From the NCBI GenBank assembly GCA_934525595.1, contig CAKSZJ010000003.1, positions 99,180 to 163,179 of the forward strand: DNA of 64,000 nucleotides, given 5' to 3'. Below, piece by piece: positions 17,928 through 27,302 of this stretch. Below the pieces are notes generated by a model. The model did not search any database. It saw only the letters and a program-made list of their open reading frames with translations, and had not been told where the DNA came from. Position 1 is the stretch's first letter. Each line of letters begins with the position of its first letter. The position numbers and the translations under genes are program-made. This DNA is from an uncultured Chiayiivirga sp. (GTDB taxonomy: Bacteria; Pseudomonadota; Gammaproteobacteria; Xanthomonadales; Xanthomonadaceae).

Positions 17928-18698
17928 TCAGAAATCCCCCCACAGCGCCTGTATGGCGGCCAGCAGCGCCAGCCCTGCTGTTTCCGTGCGCAGCACGCGC
18001 GGCCCGAGCCTGATGCCGGTCGCACCGGCCGCGCGCAGCAACGCCAGGTCGCGCTCGCCCAGGCCGCCTTCCGGGCCGATCACGAAGCAGGCACCGCGGC
18101 GCGCAGCTTCCGGCAGCCCGCGCAGCGAGGTTTCCGCGTCCGGATCCAGGTAAAACAGCGGCAGGCGCTGCCCGGCTGACGGGCCGCCTCCATCACGCTC
18201 CGGCGCGGGCGCATCGTCCAGCCAGTTCGCCAAGGTTGCGACCTGCCCGAGCGCGGGCAGGCGGGCCCGTCCGCTCTGCTCGCAGGCCGAGGCGATCACT
18301 CCCTGCCAGTGCGTGCGGCGTTTTTCGCCGCGCTCAGCATCCAGCCGCACCTCGGTGCGTTCGGTGATGAGCGGCACGATGCCGGCCACGCCCAGCTCGG
18401 TGGCCTTCTGCAGCACGAAATCCATCTTTTCCCCGCGTGCCACGGACTGCGCGAGCACCAGCGGCAGAGGTGACTCGCTTTCCACGCGACGCGTCGCGAT
18501 GACTTCGGCGCTCGCGCCGCGCTTGTCGATCTGCGCCAGCTCGGCCTCGTAGTCGAGCCCGTCGCCGTTGAACAGTGCGAAGCGTGCGCCGGGGCCCAGC
18601 CGCAGCACCCGGGTGAGGTGAACGGCGGCGGCGTCGGGCAGCGCGACGAGGGCGCCGGGCGAAAGCGGCGCGTCGATGAAGCAGCGGGTCAGGCGCAC
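17928..18698 (-). CDS. rsmE: 16S rRNA m3U1498 methyltransferase RsmE
   Basis: The product is 256 residues and methylates N3 of U1498 in 16S rRNA with SAM. The N-terminal PUA-like part has AAAVHLTRVLRLGPGARFAL and FNGDGLDYEAEL. The C-terminal SPOUT domain has EKMDFVLQKATELGV, PLITERTEVRL, IGPEGGLGERDLALLRAAG and LGPRVLRTETA, which form the knotted SAM site. The GTG at 18698 has AAGGA 8 bases upstream and gives the usual N-terminus VRLTRCFID. It is divergent from gspG and convergent with chpC. Confidence 0.95.
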   Translation of the reverse strand: MRLTRCFIDAPLSPGALVALPDAAAVHLTRVLRLGPGARFALFNGDGLDYEAELAQIDKRGASAEVIATRRVESESPLPLVLAQSVARGEKMDFVLQKATELGVAGIVPLITERTEVRLDAERGEKRRTHWQGVIASACEQSGRARLPALGQVATLANWLDDAPAPERDGGGPSAGQRLPLFYLDPDAETSLRGLPEAARRGACFVIGPEGGLGERDLALLRAAGATGIRLGPRVLRTETAGLALLAAIQALWGDF

Positions 18699-18765
18699 GG
18701 CGCACATCCTTGGTTGTCCATGCCGCCATGATGCCCGCCGGGCGACGCTGCCTGCCACGGTCGGC

Positions 18766-18771
18766 TAGAAT
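18766..18771 (+). promoter_or_regulatory. Candidate -10 element for the gspG-K genes
   Basis: TAGAAT lies in the context CGGCTAGAATCCGACCG, 31 bases before the gspG ATG. Almost the same string (CGGCTAGAATCGACCG) lies before gspL. No convincing -35 is visible, so the assignment rests on the repeat of the context. Confidence 0.4.
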
Positions 18772-18802
18772 CCGACCGAACGCAGGCCGGTCAGGGTTAC
18801 CC

Positions 18803-19270
18803 ATGCTTCCGATTCTTTTTCCCACTGCTTCGCGTCGCCTCCGCGGCGATGTTCGTGCGCGGGGCTTCACCCTGATCGAAGTGCTGGTGGTCGTGGTGAT
18901 CCTCGGCATCCTGGCCGCTTTCGTGGTGCCGAAGTTCTTCGACAAGCCCGGTGAGGCGCGTCAGATGAAGGCGCGTGCCGACATCCAGGCACTGGCCACC
19001 GCGCTGAACATGTATCGCCTCGACAACTTCACCTATCCCAGCACCAATCAGGGGCTGGACGCGCTGGTGAGCCAGCCGGGCGGATTGCCCGAAGCGCGCA
19101 ACTGGAAGGCCGGCGGCTACATCGAGCGCCTGCCGAAGGATCCGTGGGGGCGCGACTACGCGTACCTGAGCCCGGGCCAGCGCGGCGATTTCGACCTGTA
19201 TTCGCTGGGGGCCGACGGCCAGCCCGGCGGCGAGGGCGAGAATGCCGATATCGCCAACTGGGACAACTGA
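18803..19270 (+). CDS. gspG: Type II secretion major pseudopilin GspG
   Basis: The product is 155 residues. A class III prepilin leader ending RARG, followed by FTLIEVLVVVVILGILAAFV, marks the PilD cleavage site and the hydrophobic N-helix with the E5 residue. Typical GspG signatures follow: DIQALATALNMYRLDN, YPSTNQGLDALV, Y-I-E-R-L-P-K-D-P-W-G-R-D-Y and Y-S-L-G-A-D-G-Q-P-G-G-E-G with Ca-site residues. It forms the shaft of the pseudopilus that drives exoproteins through the outer-membrane secretin. It is first in the gspGHIJK block and overlaps gspH. Confidence 0.95.
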   Translation: MLPILFPTASRRLRGDVRARGFTLIEVLVVVVILGILAAFVVPKFFDKPGEARQMKARADIQALATALNMYRLDNFTYPSTNQGLDALVSQPGGLPEARNWKAGGYIERLPKDPWGRDYAYLSPGQRGDFDLYSLGADGQPGGEGENADIANWDN

Positions 19271-19808
19271 CCGAACGCGGGCCGCCGGGCGCCGGACGCC
19301 TTTGCGCGCGCAGGCGGGGTTTTCTCTGATCGAGATCCTCGTGGTGCTGGTGATCGCCGGCATCGCCGTGACCGGTGCGGTGCTGTCTATCGGAGGCAGC
19401 GGCGAGCGCGAGGTGGAAAATGCCGCGCGCCGCGCCGAGCAGCTCGTGCGTCTGGCCTGCGAGCGCGCCGTGATCGGCGGGCGCGACATCGGCTTTACCG
19501 CGGTGCGCGACGGCCTGCGCTTCGGCTATGTCGAGATCGACGGCTGGCAGCCGCTGGGCGAGGGCAGTGGCGACGAACTGCGAGCCCGTCCGCTGGGGCG
19601 CGACCTGCTCATTTCAGCCTGGCGCGACGGCCTGGATCTGGCGCTTGGCGACGAACCTGGACGCGAACCGGGCTTTGCCTGTTTTTCGTCCGGTGAACTC
19701 ACACCCTTCGTGCTGCGCATCGATCGCGCAGACGTGGCCCAGCCCTGGCAGCTGGAAGGCGCGATCGACGGTACGTTGAGCCTGATCCGGGTGCCGCGTG
19801 GCCGCTGA
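19242..19808 (+). CDS. gspH: Type II secretion minor pseudopilin GspH
   Basis: The product is up to 188 residues. The prepilin site is QAG followed by FSLIEILVVLVIAGIAVTGA. The rest fits GspH: A-R-R-A-E-Q-L-V-R-L-A-C-E-R-A-V-I-G-G-R-D-I-G, then a beta-rich C-terminal part. The start is uncertain. The ATG at 19242 overlaps gspG by 29 bases and gives a long leader; a TTG at 19302 would give a leader of only six residues. GspH caps or initiates the pseudopilus with I, J and K. Confidence 0.88.
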   Translation: MPISPTGTTDRTRAAGRRTPLRAQAGFSLIEILVVLVIAGIAVTGAVLSIGGSGEREVENAARRAEQLVRLACERAVIGGRDIGFTAVRDGLRFGYVEIDGWQPLGEGSGDELRARPLGRDLLISAWRDGLDLALGDEPGREPGFACFSSGELTPFVLRIDRADVAQPWQLEGAIDGTLSLIRVPRGR

Positions 19809-20235
19809 GGTGCGCACGCATCGTGCGGTTGCGTGCGCAGGACGCGCGGCGATTGTGCTGCGCTCATCCCGGGCCCGCGGCTTCACCCTGCTCGAAGTCC
19901 TGGTGGCGCTGCTGCTGCTGGCGCTCGCACTGGTCGCGATGGTGCGCCTGGCGGGCCTGGACGCGCGCGCGCAGGCGCAGCTTCGCGACGGCACGCTGGC
20001 ACAGTGGGTCGCGGCCAACGTGGTGGCCGAGACCCGGCTGCGCACGCCGTTTCCCGCGCTGGGCCGCAGCAGCGGCGAGGCGCGCATGGGCGGACAGCGC
20101 TGGCGCTGGACGCTGGACGTCGAGCCCACCCAGGAAGCCCGCGTGCGTCGTCTCGATGTCGCGGTGATCGCCGCGCAGGCCGATCCGCGCGAAGGCGTTG
20201 CGGCGCGCCTTGCCGCCTTTGCGAGCCAGCCGTGA
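19798..20235 (+). CDS. gspI: Type II secretion minor pseudopilin GspI
   Basis: The product is 145 residues from a GTG that overlaps the gspH stop. The prepilin leader ends ARARG before FTLLEVLVALLLLALALVAM. The family pattern then continues with A-Q-W-V-A-A-N-V-V-A-E-T-R-L (the conserved N-x-x-x-E region of GspI) and G-G-Q-R-W-R-W-T-L-D-V-E-P-T. GspI forms the tip complex with J and K. Its stop overlaps the gspJ start (TGATG). Confidence 0.9.
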   Translation: MAAEVRTHRAVACAGRAAIVLRSSRARGFTLLEVLVALLLLALALVAMVRLAGLDARAQAQLRDGTLAQWVAANVVAETRLRTPFPALGRSSGEARMGGQRWRWTLDVEPTQEARVRRLDVAVIAAQADPREGVAARLAAFASQP

Positions 20236-20852
20236 TGCGTCGCTCCGCGCGCTCCCAGCCTGTCGATCGGGGTTTCAGCCTGCTGGAAATGCTGGTGGCC
20301 GTGGCGCTGTTCGCGGTGGCATCGGCGCTGGCCTGGGGCGGGCTGCGTACGCTGCTGCAGGCACAGGAGCAGTCGGCGCAGGCCACCGCGCGCCTCGGTC
20401 GCCTGCAGTTCGCCATCGGCCTGATCGAGCGTGACGTGACGGCCGCGGCGCGGCGCGGGGTACGTGATGCCTATGGCGGGATGCGCATGGCGTTCGAAGG
20501 TACAACGCAGCGCATGGAGCTGACGCGCTACGGGCACGCCAACCCGCTCGCGCTGCCGCGCGCCGAGCTCGAGCGCGTGGCCTGGACGAGGCGCGATGGC
20601 GATCTGGTGCGCCAACGCTGGCCGGTGCTGGACCGCGCTGCCGGCACGCGGCCGGTCGAGGACGCGCTGCTCGACGGCGTGGACGCGCTGGGCCTGGTGT
20701 TCCTCGACGAACGCGGGCGCGAGCATCACCAGTGGCCGCCGCCGAATGGCGCATCCGGCGTCTTGCCGCGCGCGCTGCGCCTGACCCTGGAGGTCGAAGG
20801 CTTCGGCGAGATTGAGCGGGTGCTGGAACTGCCCGCGGAGCCGGCGCCGTGA
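20235..20852 (+). CDS. gspJ: Type II secretion minor pseudopilin GspJ
   Basis: The product is 205 residues. The leader ends VDRG before FSLLEMLVAVALFAVASALA. It continues with L-Q-F-A-I-G-L-I-E-R-D-V-T-A-A-A-R-R-G-V-R-D, L-E-R-V-A-W-T-R-R-D-G-D-L-V-R-Q-R-W-P-V-L-D-R and L-P-R-A-L-R-L-T-L-E, all characteristic of GspJ. The ATG at 20235 overlaps the gspI stop, and the stop overlaps the gspK GTG, so the block is translationally coupled. Confidence 0.92.
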   Translation: MRRSARSQPVDRGFSLLEMLVAVALFAVASALAWGGLRTLLQAQEQSAQATARLGRLQFAIGLIERDVTAAARRGVRDAYGGMRMAFEGTTQRMELTRYGHANPLALPRAELERVAWTRRDGDLVRQRWPVLDRAAGTRPVEDALLDGVDALGLVFLDERGREHHQWPPPNGASGVLPRALRLTLEVEGFGEIERVLELPAEPAP

Positions 20853-21772
20853 GGGCGAACCGACAGCGCGGCGTGGCACTGCTTGCGGCCGTGCTGGTGG
20901 TGGCGCTGGCCACGGTGCTCATCGCCGCGCTGCTGGATCGCAGCCAGGCGACGCTCGCGCGCACCCGCAACAGCCTGCGTGCGGCGCAGGGCTGGGAGCT
21001 GATGCGCGGGGTCGAAGGCTGGGCCGGTGCGATATTGCTGCAGGACGCCAGCGACGCGCCGGGCATCGACAGCCGTGAGGATGCCTGGACCCAGGACATG
21101 CCGCCGATCGACCTGCCCGGCGTGCGCATCTTCGGCCGCCTGCGAGACCAGGGCGGCTGCTTCAACCTCAACAGCCTGCATCCCGGCGGTGCGGACGCCG
21201 CCGATGCGATCGCGCGCTTCGAACGGCTGCTGCGCGCACTCCGACTCGATCCGGCCATCGCCGAACAGGCCGCGGACTGGGTCGACGCCGATGCCATCCC
21301 GCGCCCGCGCGGCGCCGAGGATGCGGCCTATCTCGCGCGCCAGCCGCCGCTGCGTGCCGCCAACCAGCCCGTCGTCCACGTGTCCGAACTTCGCCTGCTG
21401 CCGGGCGTCACGCCCGAGGTCTATGCGGCACTGGCGCCGGAGGTTTGCGCACTGCCGGCCGACACCCCGATCAATCTCAATTTCGCCAGTCCGGCGCTCT
21501 GGATGAGTCTTTCGGAGGCGATGACGCCCTCAATGGCCGAACGCCTGGCGCGCGACGGACGCGCCAGCTATGCCTCGAACGACGAGGTGCAGCGCGAGCT
21601 GGCCCAGCTCGGCCTGCCGCCGACGCCGCTTGCCGGCTACGCGGTGGGCACCGAGTGGTTCATTCTGGAAGTCACGGTGATCGCCGACGGCATTCCCTTC
21701 CTCTATTCCAGCCTCCTGCACCGGCGCCCGGGCCGCGTCGAAGTGGTGGTGCGCGCCAGCGGCAGGCTGTGA
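20849..21772 (+). CDS. gspK: Type II secretion minor pseudopilin GspK
   Basis: The product is 307 residues from a GTG (GTGA overlap with gspJ). GspK lacks the usual E5, as here: QRG is followed by VALLAAVLVVALATVLIAAL. The globular part has G-C-F-N-L-N-S-L, an AADWVDADAIPR segment and D-T-P-I-N-L-N-F-A-S, matching GspK domains. It is the largest tip pseudopilin. A gap of about 120 bp with a possible promoter separates it from gspL. Confidence 0.93.
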   Translation: MRANRQRGVALLAAVLVVALATVLIAALLDRSQATLARTRNSLRAAQGWELMRGVEGWAGAILLQDASDAPGIDSREDAWTQDMPPIDLPGVRIFGRLRDQGGCFNLNSLHPGGADAADAIARFERLLRALRLDPAIAEQAADWVDADAIPRPRGAEDAAYLARQPPLRAANQPVVHVSELRLLPGVTPEVYAALAPEVCALPADTPINLNFASPALWMSLSEAMTPSMAERLARDGRASYASNDEVQRELAQLGLPPTPLAGYAVGTEWFILEVTVIADGIPFLYSSLLHRRPGRVEVVVRASGRL

Positions 21773-21862
21773 CAGCGGCAGGGCGCCGCCACAGCCTGTG
21801 CCCATCCGGTTCCCAATGCGCCTGCACCTGTTGCATGGCAGCGCGCACGCGGCGACTGCGGC

Positions 21863-21868
21863 TAGAAT
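21863..21868 (+). promoter_or_regulatory. Candidate -10 element before gspL
   Basis: TAGAAT lies in CGGCTAGAATCGACCG, 24 bases before the gspL ATG, nearly identical to the element before gspG. A TTGCAT at 21831 is too far upstream (26-nt spacer) to be a normal -35. Confidence 0.4.
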
Positions 21869-21892
21869 CGACCGGATTGCATCGAGCCCGCC

Positions 21893-23071
21893 ATGTCCCA
21901 TCGCCATCTGATCCGAATCCTCGACGACGAACGCGCCCATTGGCTGGCGCTGGATCGCGCTGGGCGGGTGCTGGCAGGACCGACGCCGGGATTCCCGCCG
22001 CACGCGCCGGAGGGCGATGTCGTGGTCCTCGTGCCCAGCGCCGAAGTGCTCCTGCTCGCGGCGCCGCGCATTGCGCGCCAGCGCCGCCAGCTCGAACGCG
22101 GCCTGCCGTTCGCCATCGAGGACCAGCTCAGCGAAGCGGTTGAACACAGCCACGTGGCTGTGATCGACGACGGCCAGCCCGATACGGTGTTGGCGGCCGC
22201 CGCGTCGCGCGGACGCATGGACGCATGGCTGGCATTGCTGTCCGCGCATGGCGTACGCGCCGACTGGCTGCTGCCCGAAGGCCTCCTGCTGCCGTGCGAC
22301 GACGGTCCCGTACTGCTCTTGGATGGCGACCTCGCGACGCTGCGCCACGCGCGCGGCGGCCTGCTGTCGGGGCGCGTGGAGGAGGTTGAAGGTTGGCTGG
22401 CGCTGCTCGCCGATGCGGGCACGGCCGCGCCGCTGCGCGTGCTGGGCGAGGCGGCCGGTGTTTCGATCGAGTGGCCCGCGGAGGTCGAGCACGTGCCGAT
22501 CGACGTGCCCGCCTGGCTGGCGTCGCGTCTGGCGACGATCGAACTGCGCGAAAGCAATCTCCTGGTCGGCGCCTACCGTCCGGAGGGAGCGCGCGCACGT
22601 TGCGGACGCGGCTGGGCCTGGGCAGCGATTCTGGTGGCCGCCAGCGCGATGCTGGCCATGACCTTGATGGCGGTCGAACGCTGGCAGCTCGACCGCCTTT
22701 ATGCCGGCCAGCGCGCGCAGATGGAAACCCTCCTGCGCGAGGCGCTGCCCGACGTGCAGCGCGTGGTCGACCCGCGCGCGCAGGTTGCCGCCGAACTCGC
22801 GCGGCGCGGCGGCGCATCGCAGGATGCCGGGGTTCTCGGGCTGCTGGCTCGGATCGCTCCGCTGCTCTCGGGCAGCGGTCGCTACACCCTGGACGGTCTG
22901 GAATATCGCGGCGGCACGCTGGATATCACCCTGCGCGGCGGCGACGTGGCCACGCTGGACGAGCTGCGCGAGCGCATGGCGTCCCTGGGGCTGGTCGCCG
23001 AGCTGATCGCCATGACGCCGGGCAGCAGCGGTGTGGAAGGCAAGCTGCGCATCCGCGAGGGGGCGCGATGA
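21893..23071 (+). CDS. gspL: Type II secretion inner-membrane platform protein GspL
   Basis: The product is 392 residues. The cytoplasmic N-terminal actin-like domain (about 1-235) has LVPSAEVLLLAAP, the R-Q-R-R-Q-L-E-R-G-L-P-F-A-I-E-D-Q-L string and L-P-E-G-L-L-L-P. A single membrane helix (about 242-262, GWAWAAILVAASAMLAMTLM) leads to a periplasmic ferredoxin-like C-terminal domain. GspL recruits the GspE ATPase, which is not encoded in this window. The stop overlaps the gspM start. Confidence 0.9.
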   Translation: MSHRHLIRILDDERAHWLALDRAGRVLAGPTPGFPPHAPEGDVVVLVPSAEVLLLAAPRIARQRRQLERGLPFAIEDQLSEAVEHSHVAVIDDGQPDTVLAAAASRGRMDAWLALLSAHGVRADWLLPEGLLLPCDDGPVLLLDGDLATLRHARGGLLSGRVEEVEGWLALLADAGTAAPLRVLGEAAGVSIEWPAEVEHVPIDVPAWLASRLATIELRESNLLVGAYRPEGARARCGRGWAWAAILVAASAMLAMTLMAVERWQLDRLYAGQRAQMETLLREALPDVQRVVDPRAQVAAELARRGGASQDAGVLGLLARIAPLLSGSGRYTLDGLEYRGGTLDITLRGGDVATLDELRERMASLGLVAELIAMTPGSSGVEGKLRIREGAR

Positions 23072-23553
23072 GCGCGCTGCGCCAGTCCTGGGAGAATCTT
23101 GCGCCGCGCGATCGCCGGGTTCTGGCGGCAGGCGCCGCGCTGCTCCTTCTCATTGCAATCTGGCTGCTGGTGTGGGAGCCGCTGCGCGAGGCGCGCGATG
23201 CTGCACGTCTGCGCACCGTTGCGGCGGCCAACGATCTTGCCTACCTGCGTGCGGTGACGCCGCAGCTGCGCGATTCCGCCGCTGCGCCCGTGCGCGACGG
23301 GCGTTCGCTGCTGGCGCTGGTGGATGCCACCGCGCGTGCATCGGGCGTGGGCGATGCGCTGCTGCGCGTGGAGCCTGTTTCCGCTTCGCAGGTACGGGTC
23401 TATTTCGAAGGCGCGGGATTCGATGCCCTGGTGGACTGGCTGGGTTCGCTGCAGGCCGGGCAGGGGATTTCGATCGGTGATTTCAGCGCCAGTCGCGCAA
23501 CGGGCGTCGGGCGGGTCGATGCGCGCGTCGTTATTGAACGTCCGGGAGGTTGA
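23068..23553 (+). CDS. gspM: Type II secretion inner-membrane platform protein GspM
   Basis: The product is 161 residues. A short cytoplasmic N-terminus with the signature W-E-N-L-A-P-R-D-R-R-V-L precedes one membrane helix (LAAGAALLLLIAIWLLVWEP, about 19-38). A periplasmic part follows, with a ferredoxin-like fold predicted from V-Y-F-E-G-A-G-F-D-A-L-V-D-W-L-G-S-L. It partners GspL. The ATG overlaps the gspL stop, and gspN starts 3 bases after its own stop. Confidence 0.9.
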   Translation: MSALRQSWENLAPRDRRVLAAGAALLLLIAIWLLVWEPLREARDAARLRTVAAANDLAYLRAVTPQLRDSAAAPVRDGRSLLALVDATARASGVGDALLRVEPVSASQVRVYFEGAGFDALVDWLGSLQAGQGISIGDFSASRATGVGRVDARVVIERPGG

Positions 23554-23555
23554 GG

Positions 23556-24313
23556 ATGAAGCGCCTGCTCTGGCTGCTGTTGCTGGTGATCGCCATCGTG
23601 GCGGTTGTGGCCGTCACCTTTCCGGCGAGCCTTGCGCTGCGACTGCTGCCGGCCGCCGGCATGCCGGTGCAGCTGGAGGAGGTGGCCGGCACGGTCTGGT
23701 CCGGCCGCGCGGGGCGCGTGTTGCGCAATGGCGCCGATCTCGGGCAGCTGCAATGGACGCTACATCCCGCGGCCCTGCTGCGCGGCCACGTCGATGCCGA
23801 CCTGTCCCTCCAGGGGCAGTCGATGGAAGGCGCGGGGCACGTCATCGCGGGGCGGGGCGGTGACCTGCGCGTCGAAGCGGCCACGGCGAGCTTTCCTGCC
23901 GCGCGCATGGACCGGCTGCTGGATGTTCCGGCGCTGACCCTGACGGGCAGCGTGGATCTTGCGATCGAGACGCTGGAACTGCGCGGTCGGGTGCCCGTTG
24001 CGCTCGCCGGGCAGGCCATCTGGCGCAACGCCGGCGTGACGGGCACCGAGCAGGCCGCGTTCGGAACGCTGGAGGCGACGTTCGGGGCACTCCCCGGCGG
24101 CGGGTTCGGCGGCACCTTGAGCGACCAGGGCGACGGTCCGCTGGAGGTGGATGGAACCTTCCGCACCACGCTCATGGGGTTCGAGGCCCGCGCCACGCTG
24201 CGCGCGCGCGACGGCAATCCGCAGGTGCAGCGTGCGCTGCAGCACATCGGCCAGATGCAGCCCGATGGCAGCGTCGTCTACGAAGTTTCGGGCGGCCTTG
24301 CGAGGAAGGGATC

Positions 24314-24317
<4 letters not shown>
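23556..24317 (+). CDS. gspN: Type II secretion protein GspN
   Basis: The product is 253 residues, with an N-terminal membrane anchor (RLLWLLLLVIAIVAVVAVTF). The remainder is a beta-rich periplasmic domain: L-L-P-A-A-G-M-P-V-Q-L-E-E-V-A-G-T-V-W-S-G-R-A and L-Q-W-T-L-H-P-A-A-L-L-R-G fit GspN of Xanthomonas and other gammaproteobacteria. The ATG at 23556 is preferred over the TTG at 23550 because GGGAGGTTGAGG precedes it. The stop overlaps the next gene (TTGA), so a phosphatase gene is coupled to the secretion block. GspD, which often follows, is absent. Confidence 0.85.
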
Positions 24318-25109
<792 letters not shown>

Positions 25110-25117
<8 letters not shown>

Positions 25118-25706
25118 ACTTCCCGACATACTCGACCGCCGCACGCTGGACTACGGCGGGCGTTTCCAGATCGAGCACATCGACCTGCGCTTTTCCAACG
25201 GCGCCGAACGCACCTTCGAGCGCATGCTGCCGCGCGGTCACGGTGCGGTGGTGGTGGCCGCGATGCGCGATCCGCACACCCTGCTGCTGGTGCGCGAGTA
25301 CGCCTGCGCCGTGCACCGTTACGAACTGGGTCTGGTGAAGGGGCGGATCGATCCGGGCGAGTCGCTGGAAACGGCCGCGGTGCGCGAGCTGAAGGAAGAG
25401 GCCGGCTTCGGCGCGCGCCGCATCACCGTGCTGCGCGAGATGGCCCTGGTGCCGGCCTACATGCCGTACCACAGCTGGCTGGTGCTGGCCGAGGACCTTT
25501 ACGACGAGCGTCTGCCCGGCGACGAGCCGGAGGAGCTGGAGGTGGTGCCGTGGAAGCTGGACGAGCTCGATCATCTGATGCTGCGCGAGGACTGTTCGGA
25601 CGGGCGATCGCTTGCCGCGGCCTTCATCGTGCGCGAGTACCTGCGCCTGCGCGAGGAAGGGCGGCTGCCGCCCGACGCTCCGCGCGCCGTGGACGCGCCG
25701 ATGTGA
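25110..25706 (+). CDS. nudE: ADP compounds hydrolase NudE (Nudix)
   Basis: The product is 198 residues. The Nudix box is complete: GRIDPGESLETAAVRELKEE followed by AGF, which coordinates Mg at the catalytic Glu residues. The rest (RFQIEHIDLRFSNGAERTFE, R-E-Y-A-C-A-V-H-R-Y-E-L-G-L-V-K-G) fits NudE, which hydrolyses ADP-ribose, NADH and diadenosine phosphates. It lies between the IMPase-family gene and cysQ, overlapping both, as part of a nucleotide-salvage cluster. Confidence 0.9.
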
Positions 25707-26524
25707 GCGACGCGGCGACGCCGGCACACTGGCACGAGGCACTGATCGATATTGCGCGCGCCGCGGGCGAGGCGATCCTCGACGTCTACGGCACCGATTT
25801 CGCGGTGCAGGCCAAGGACGACAGGACCCCGCTCACGGCGGCCGACCTGGCGGCCCACCGCATCATCGCCGGGGCGCTGGCGCAGCTGGCGCCCGGGGTG
25901 CCGCTGCTGTCGGAGGAAGGCGCAGACGTCGACTGGGACACACGGCGCGCGTGGTCGCGCTACTGGCTCGTCGATCCGCTCGACGGCACCCGCGAATTCG
26001 TCAAGCGCAACGGCGAGTTCACCGTCAACATCGCGCTCATCGAGGACGGCGTGCCGGTGCTGGGCGTGGTGCATGCCCCGGTGCTCGGCTACCTGGTGCA
26101 TGCGCGCCGCGGCGCCGGCTGCTGGCTGCGCGAGGCCGATGGTCGCCGCGACGCCGCGCTGGGTACCCGGCGTCCGGCGCAGGCACCGCTGCGCGTGGCC
26201 GCAAGCCGCTCGCACTTGGATACGCGCACCGCGCGTGTGCTCGACGCCATCGGCGAACACGAGCGCATGGGGCTGGGCTCTTCGCTCAAGTTCTGCCGCA
26301 TCGCCGAAGGCCGTGCCGACGTCTACCCGCGCTTTGGCCCGACTTCGGAGTGGGATACCGCCGCGGGTCAATGCGTGCTGGAGGCTGCGGGCGGTGCGGT
26401 GCTGGGGCTGGACGGCGCGCCGCTGCGCTACAACCGCGGCCCCTCGCTGCTCAACCCGCACTTCATCGCGCTCGGCGACGCCGACCTGCCCTGGAAGACC
26501 TGGATCGATGGCCTCGATGGATGA
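25703..26524 (+). CDS. cysQ: 3'(2'),5'-bisphosphate nucleotidase CysQ
   Basis: The product is 273 residues from a GTG overlapping the nudE stop. Motifs are intact: PLTAADLAAHRII, LLSEEGAD, WLVDPLDGTREFVKRNGEFT and T-S-E-W-D-T-A-A-G-Q-C-V-L-E-A-A-G-G. CysQ removes the 3'-phosphate from PAP, a by-product of sulfate assimilation, and protects against inhibition by PAP. The F-V-K-R-N-G-E-F-T-V-N-I-A-L segment is typical of CysQ and distinguishes it from the IMPase paralogue upstream. Confidence 0.93.
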   Translation: MSDAATPAHWHEALIDIARAAGEAILDVYGTDFAVQAKDDRTPLTAADLAAHRIIAGALAQLAPGVPLLSEEGADVDWDTRRAWSRYWLVDPLDGTREFVKRNGEFTVNIALIEDGVPVLGVVHAPVLGYLVHARRGAGCWLREADGRRDAALGTRRPAQAPLRVAASRSHLDTRTARVLDAIGEHERMGLGSSLKFCRIAEGRADVYPRFGPTSEWDTAAGQCVLEAAGGAVLGLDGAPLRYNRGPSLLNPHFIALGDADLPWKTWIDGLDG

Positions 26525-27290
26525 GCTTCTGGCGATCATGGAGCGGCTGCGCGATCCGGCGCGCGGCTGTCCATGGGACGTCGCGCAGGATTTTTCCTCG
26601 ATCGCGCCCTACACCGTGGAGGAAGCCTACGAGGTGGCCGATGCGATCGCGCGCGGCGACCGGACCGCGCTCAGGGACGAGCTGGGCGACCTGCTTTTCC
26701 AGGTGCTGTTCCATGCCCAGGTGGCGCGGGAGGAAGGCGCGTTCGATTTTTCCGACGTGGCCCGCGGCCTGCGCGACAAGCTGGTGCGCCGCCATCCACA
26801 CGTGTTTGGCGATGCCGATGCGAGCGATGCCGACGCGGTGGCCGCGAGCTGGGAGGCGATCAAGCGCGAAGAGCGCCGCGCCAGCGATCCCGACGCAAGC
26901 GCCCTGGCCGGTGTCGCCGTCGGTCTGCCGGAGTGGCTGCGCGCGCTCAAGCTGCAGAAGCGCGCTGCGCGTACCGGCTATGACTGGCCCGATCCGGCCC
27001 CGGTGCTGGACAAGCTGCGCGAGGAAGTCGCCGAGGTCGAAGCCGAGCTGGCCGCAGGCGGCGATCCCGCGCGGCTGGAGGACGAAATCGGCGACGTGCT
27101 GTTCGTTTGCGTCAATCTCGCGCGCCACGCCAGCGTCGATCCCGGCGCCGCGCTGCGCCGCGCCAACGCAAAATTCGAACGCCGCTTCCGCGCCATGGAA
27201 ACCCTCGCCGCGGAGCGCGGGCTGGCCTTCGACGCGCTCGATCTGGCGGCGCAGGAGGCGCTCTGGCGCGAGGTCAAGCGCGCCGAGTGA
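26517..27290 (+). CDS. mazG: Nucleoside triphosphate pyrophosphohydrolase MazG
   Basis: The product is 257 residues (E. coli MazG has 263) and hydrolyses NTPs to NMP and pyrophosphate. Two MazG modules are visible. The first has RLRDPARGCPWDVAQDF, Y-T-V-E-E-A-Y-E-V-A-D-A-I and R-D-E-L-G-D-L-L-F-Q-V-L-F-H-A. The second has LREEVAEVEAEL and EDEIGDVLFVCVNLAR. The E-x-x-E..E-x-x-D metal motifs are intact in both. The ATG at 26517 overlaps cysQ by 8 bases; an in-frame ATG at 26508 is an alternative. It ends the block that starts in the gsp genes. Confidence 0.93.
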   Translation: MDELLAIMERLRDPARGCPWDVAQDFSSIAPYTVEEAYEVADAIARGDRTALRDELGDLLFQVLFHAQVAREEGAFDFSDVARGLRDKLVRRHPHVFGDADASDADAVAASWEAIKREERRASDPDASALAGVAVGLPEWLRALKLQKRAARTGYDWPDPAPVLDKLREEVAEVEAELAAGGDPARLEDEIGDVLFVCVNLARHASVDPGAALRRANAKFERRFRAMETLAAERGLAFDALDLAAQEALWREVKRAE

Positions 27291-27302
27291 CGCGATGCGA
27301 CG

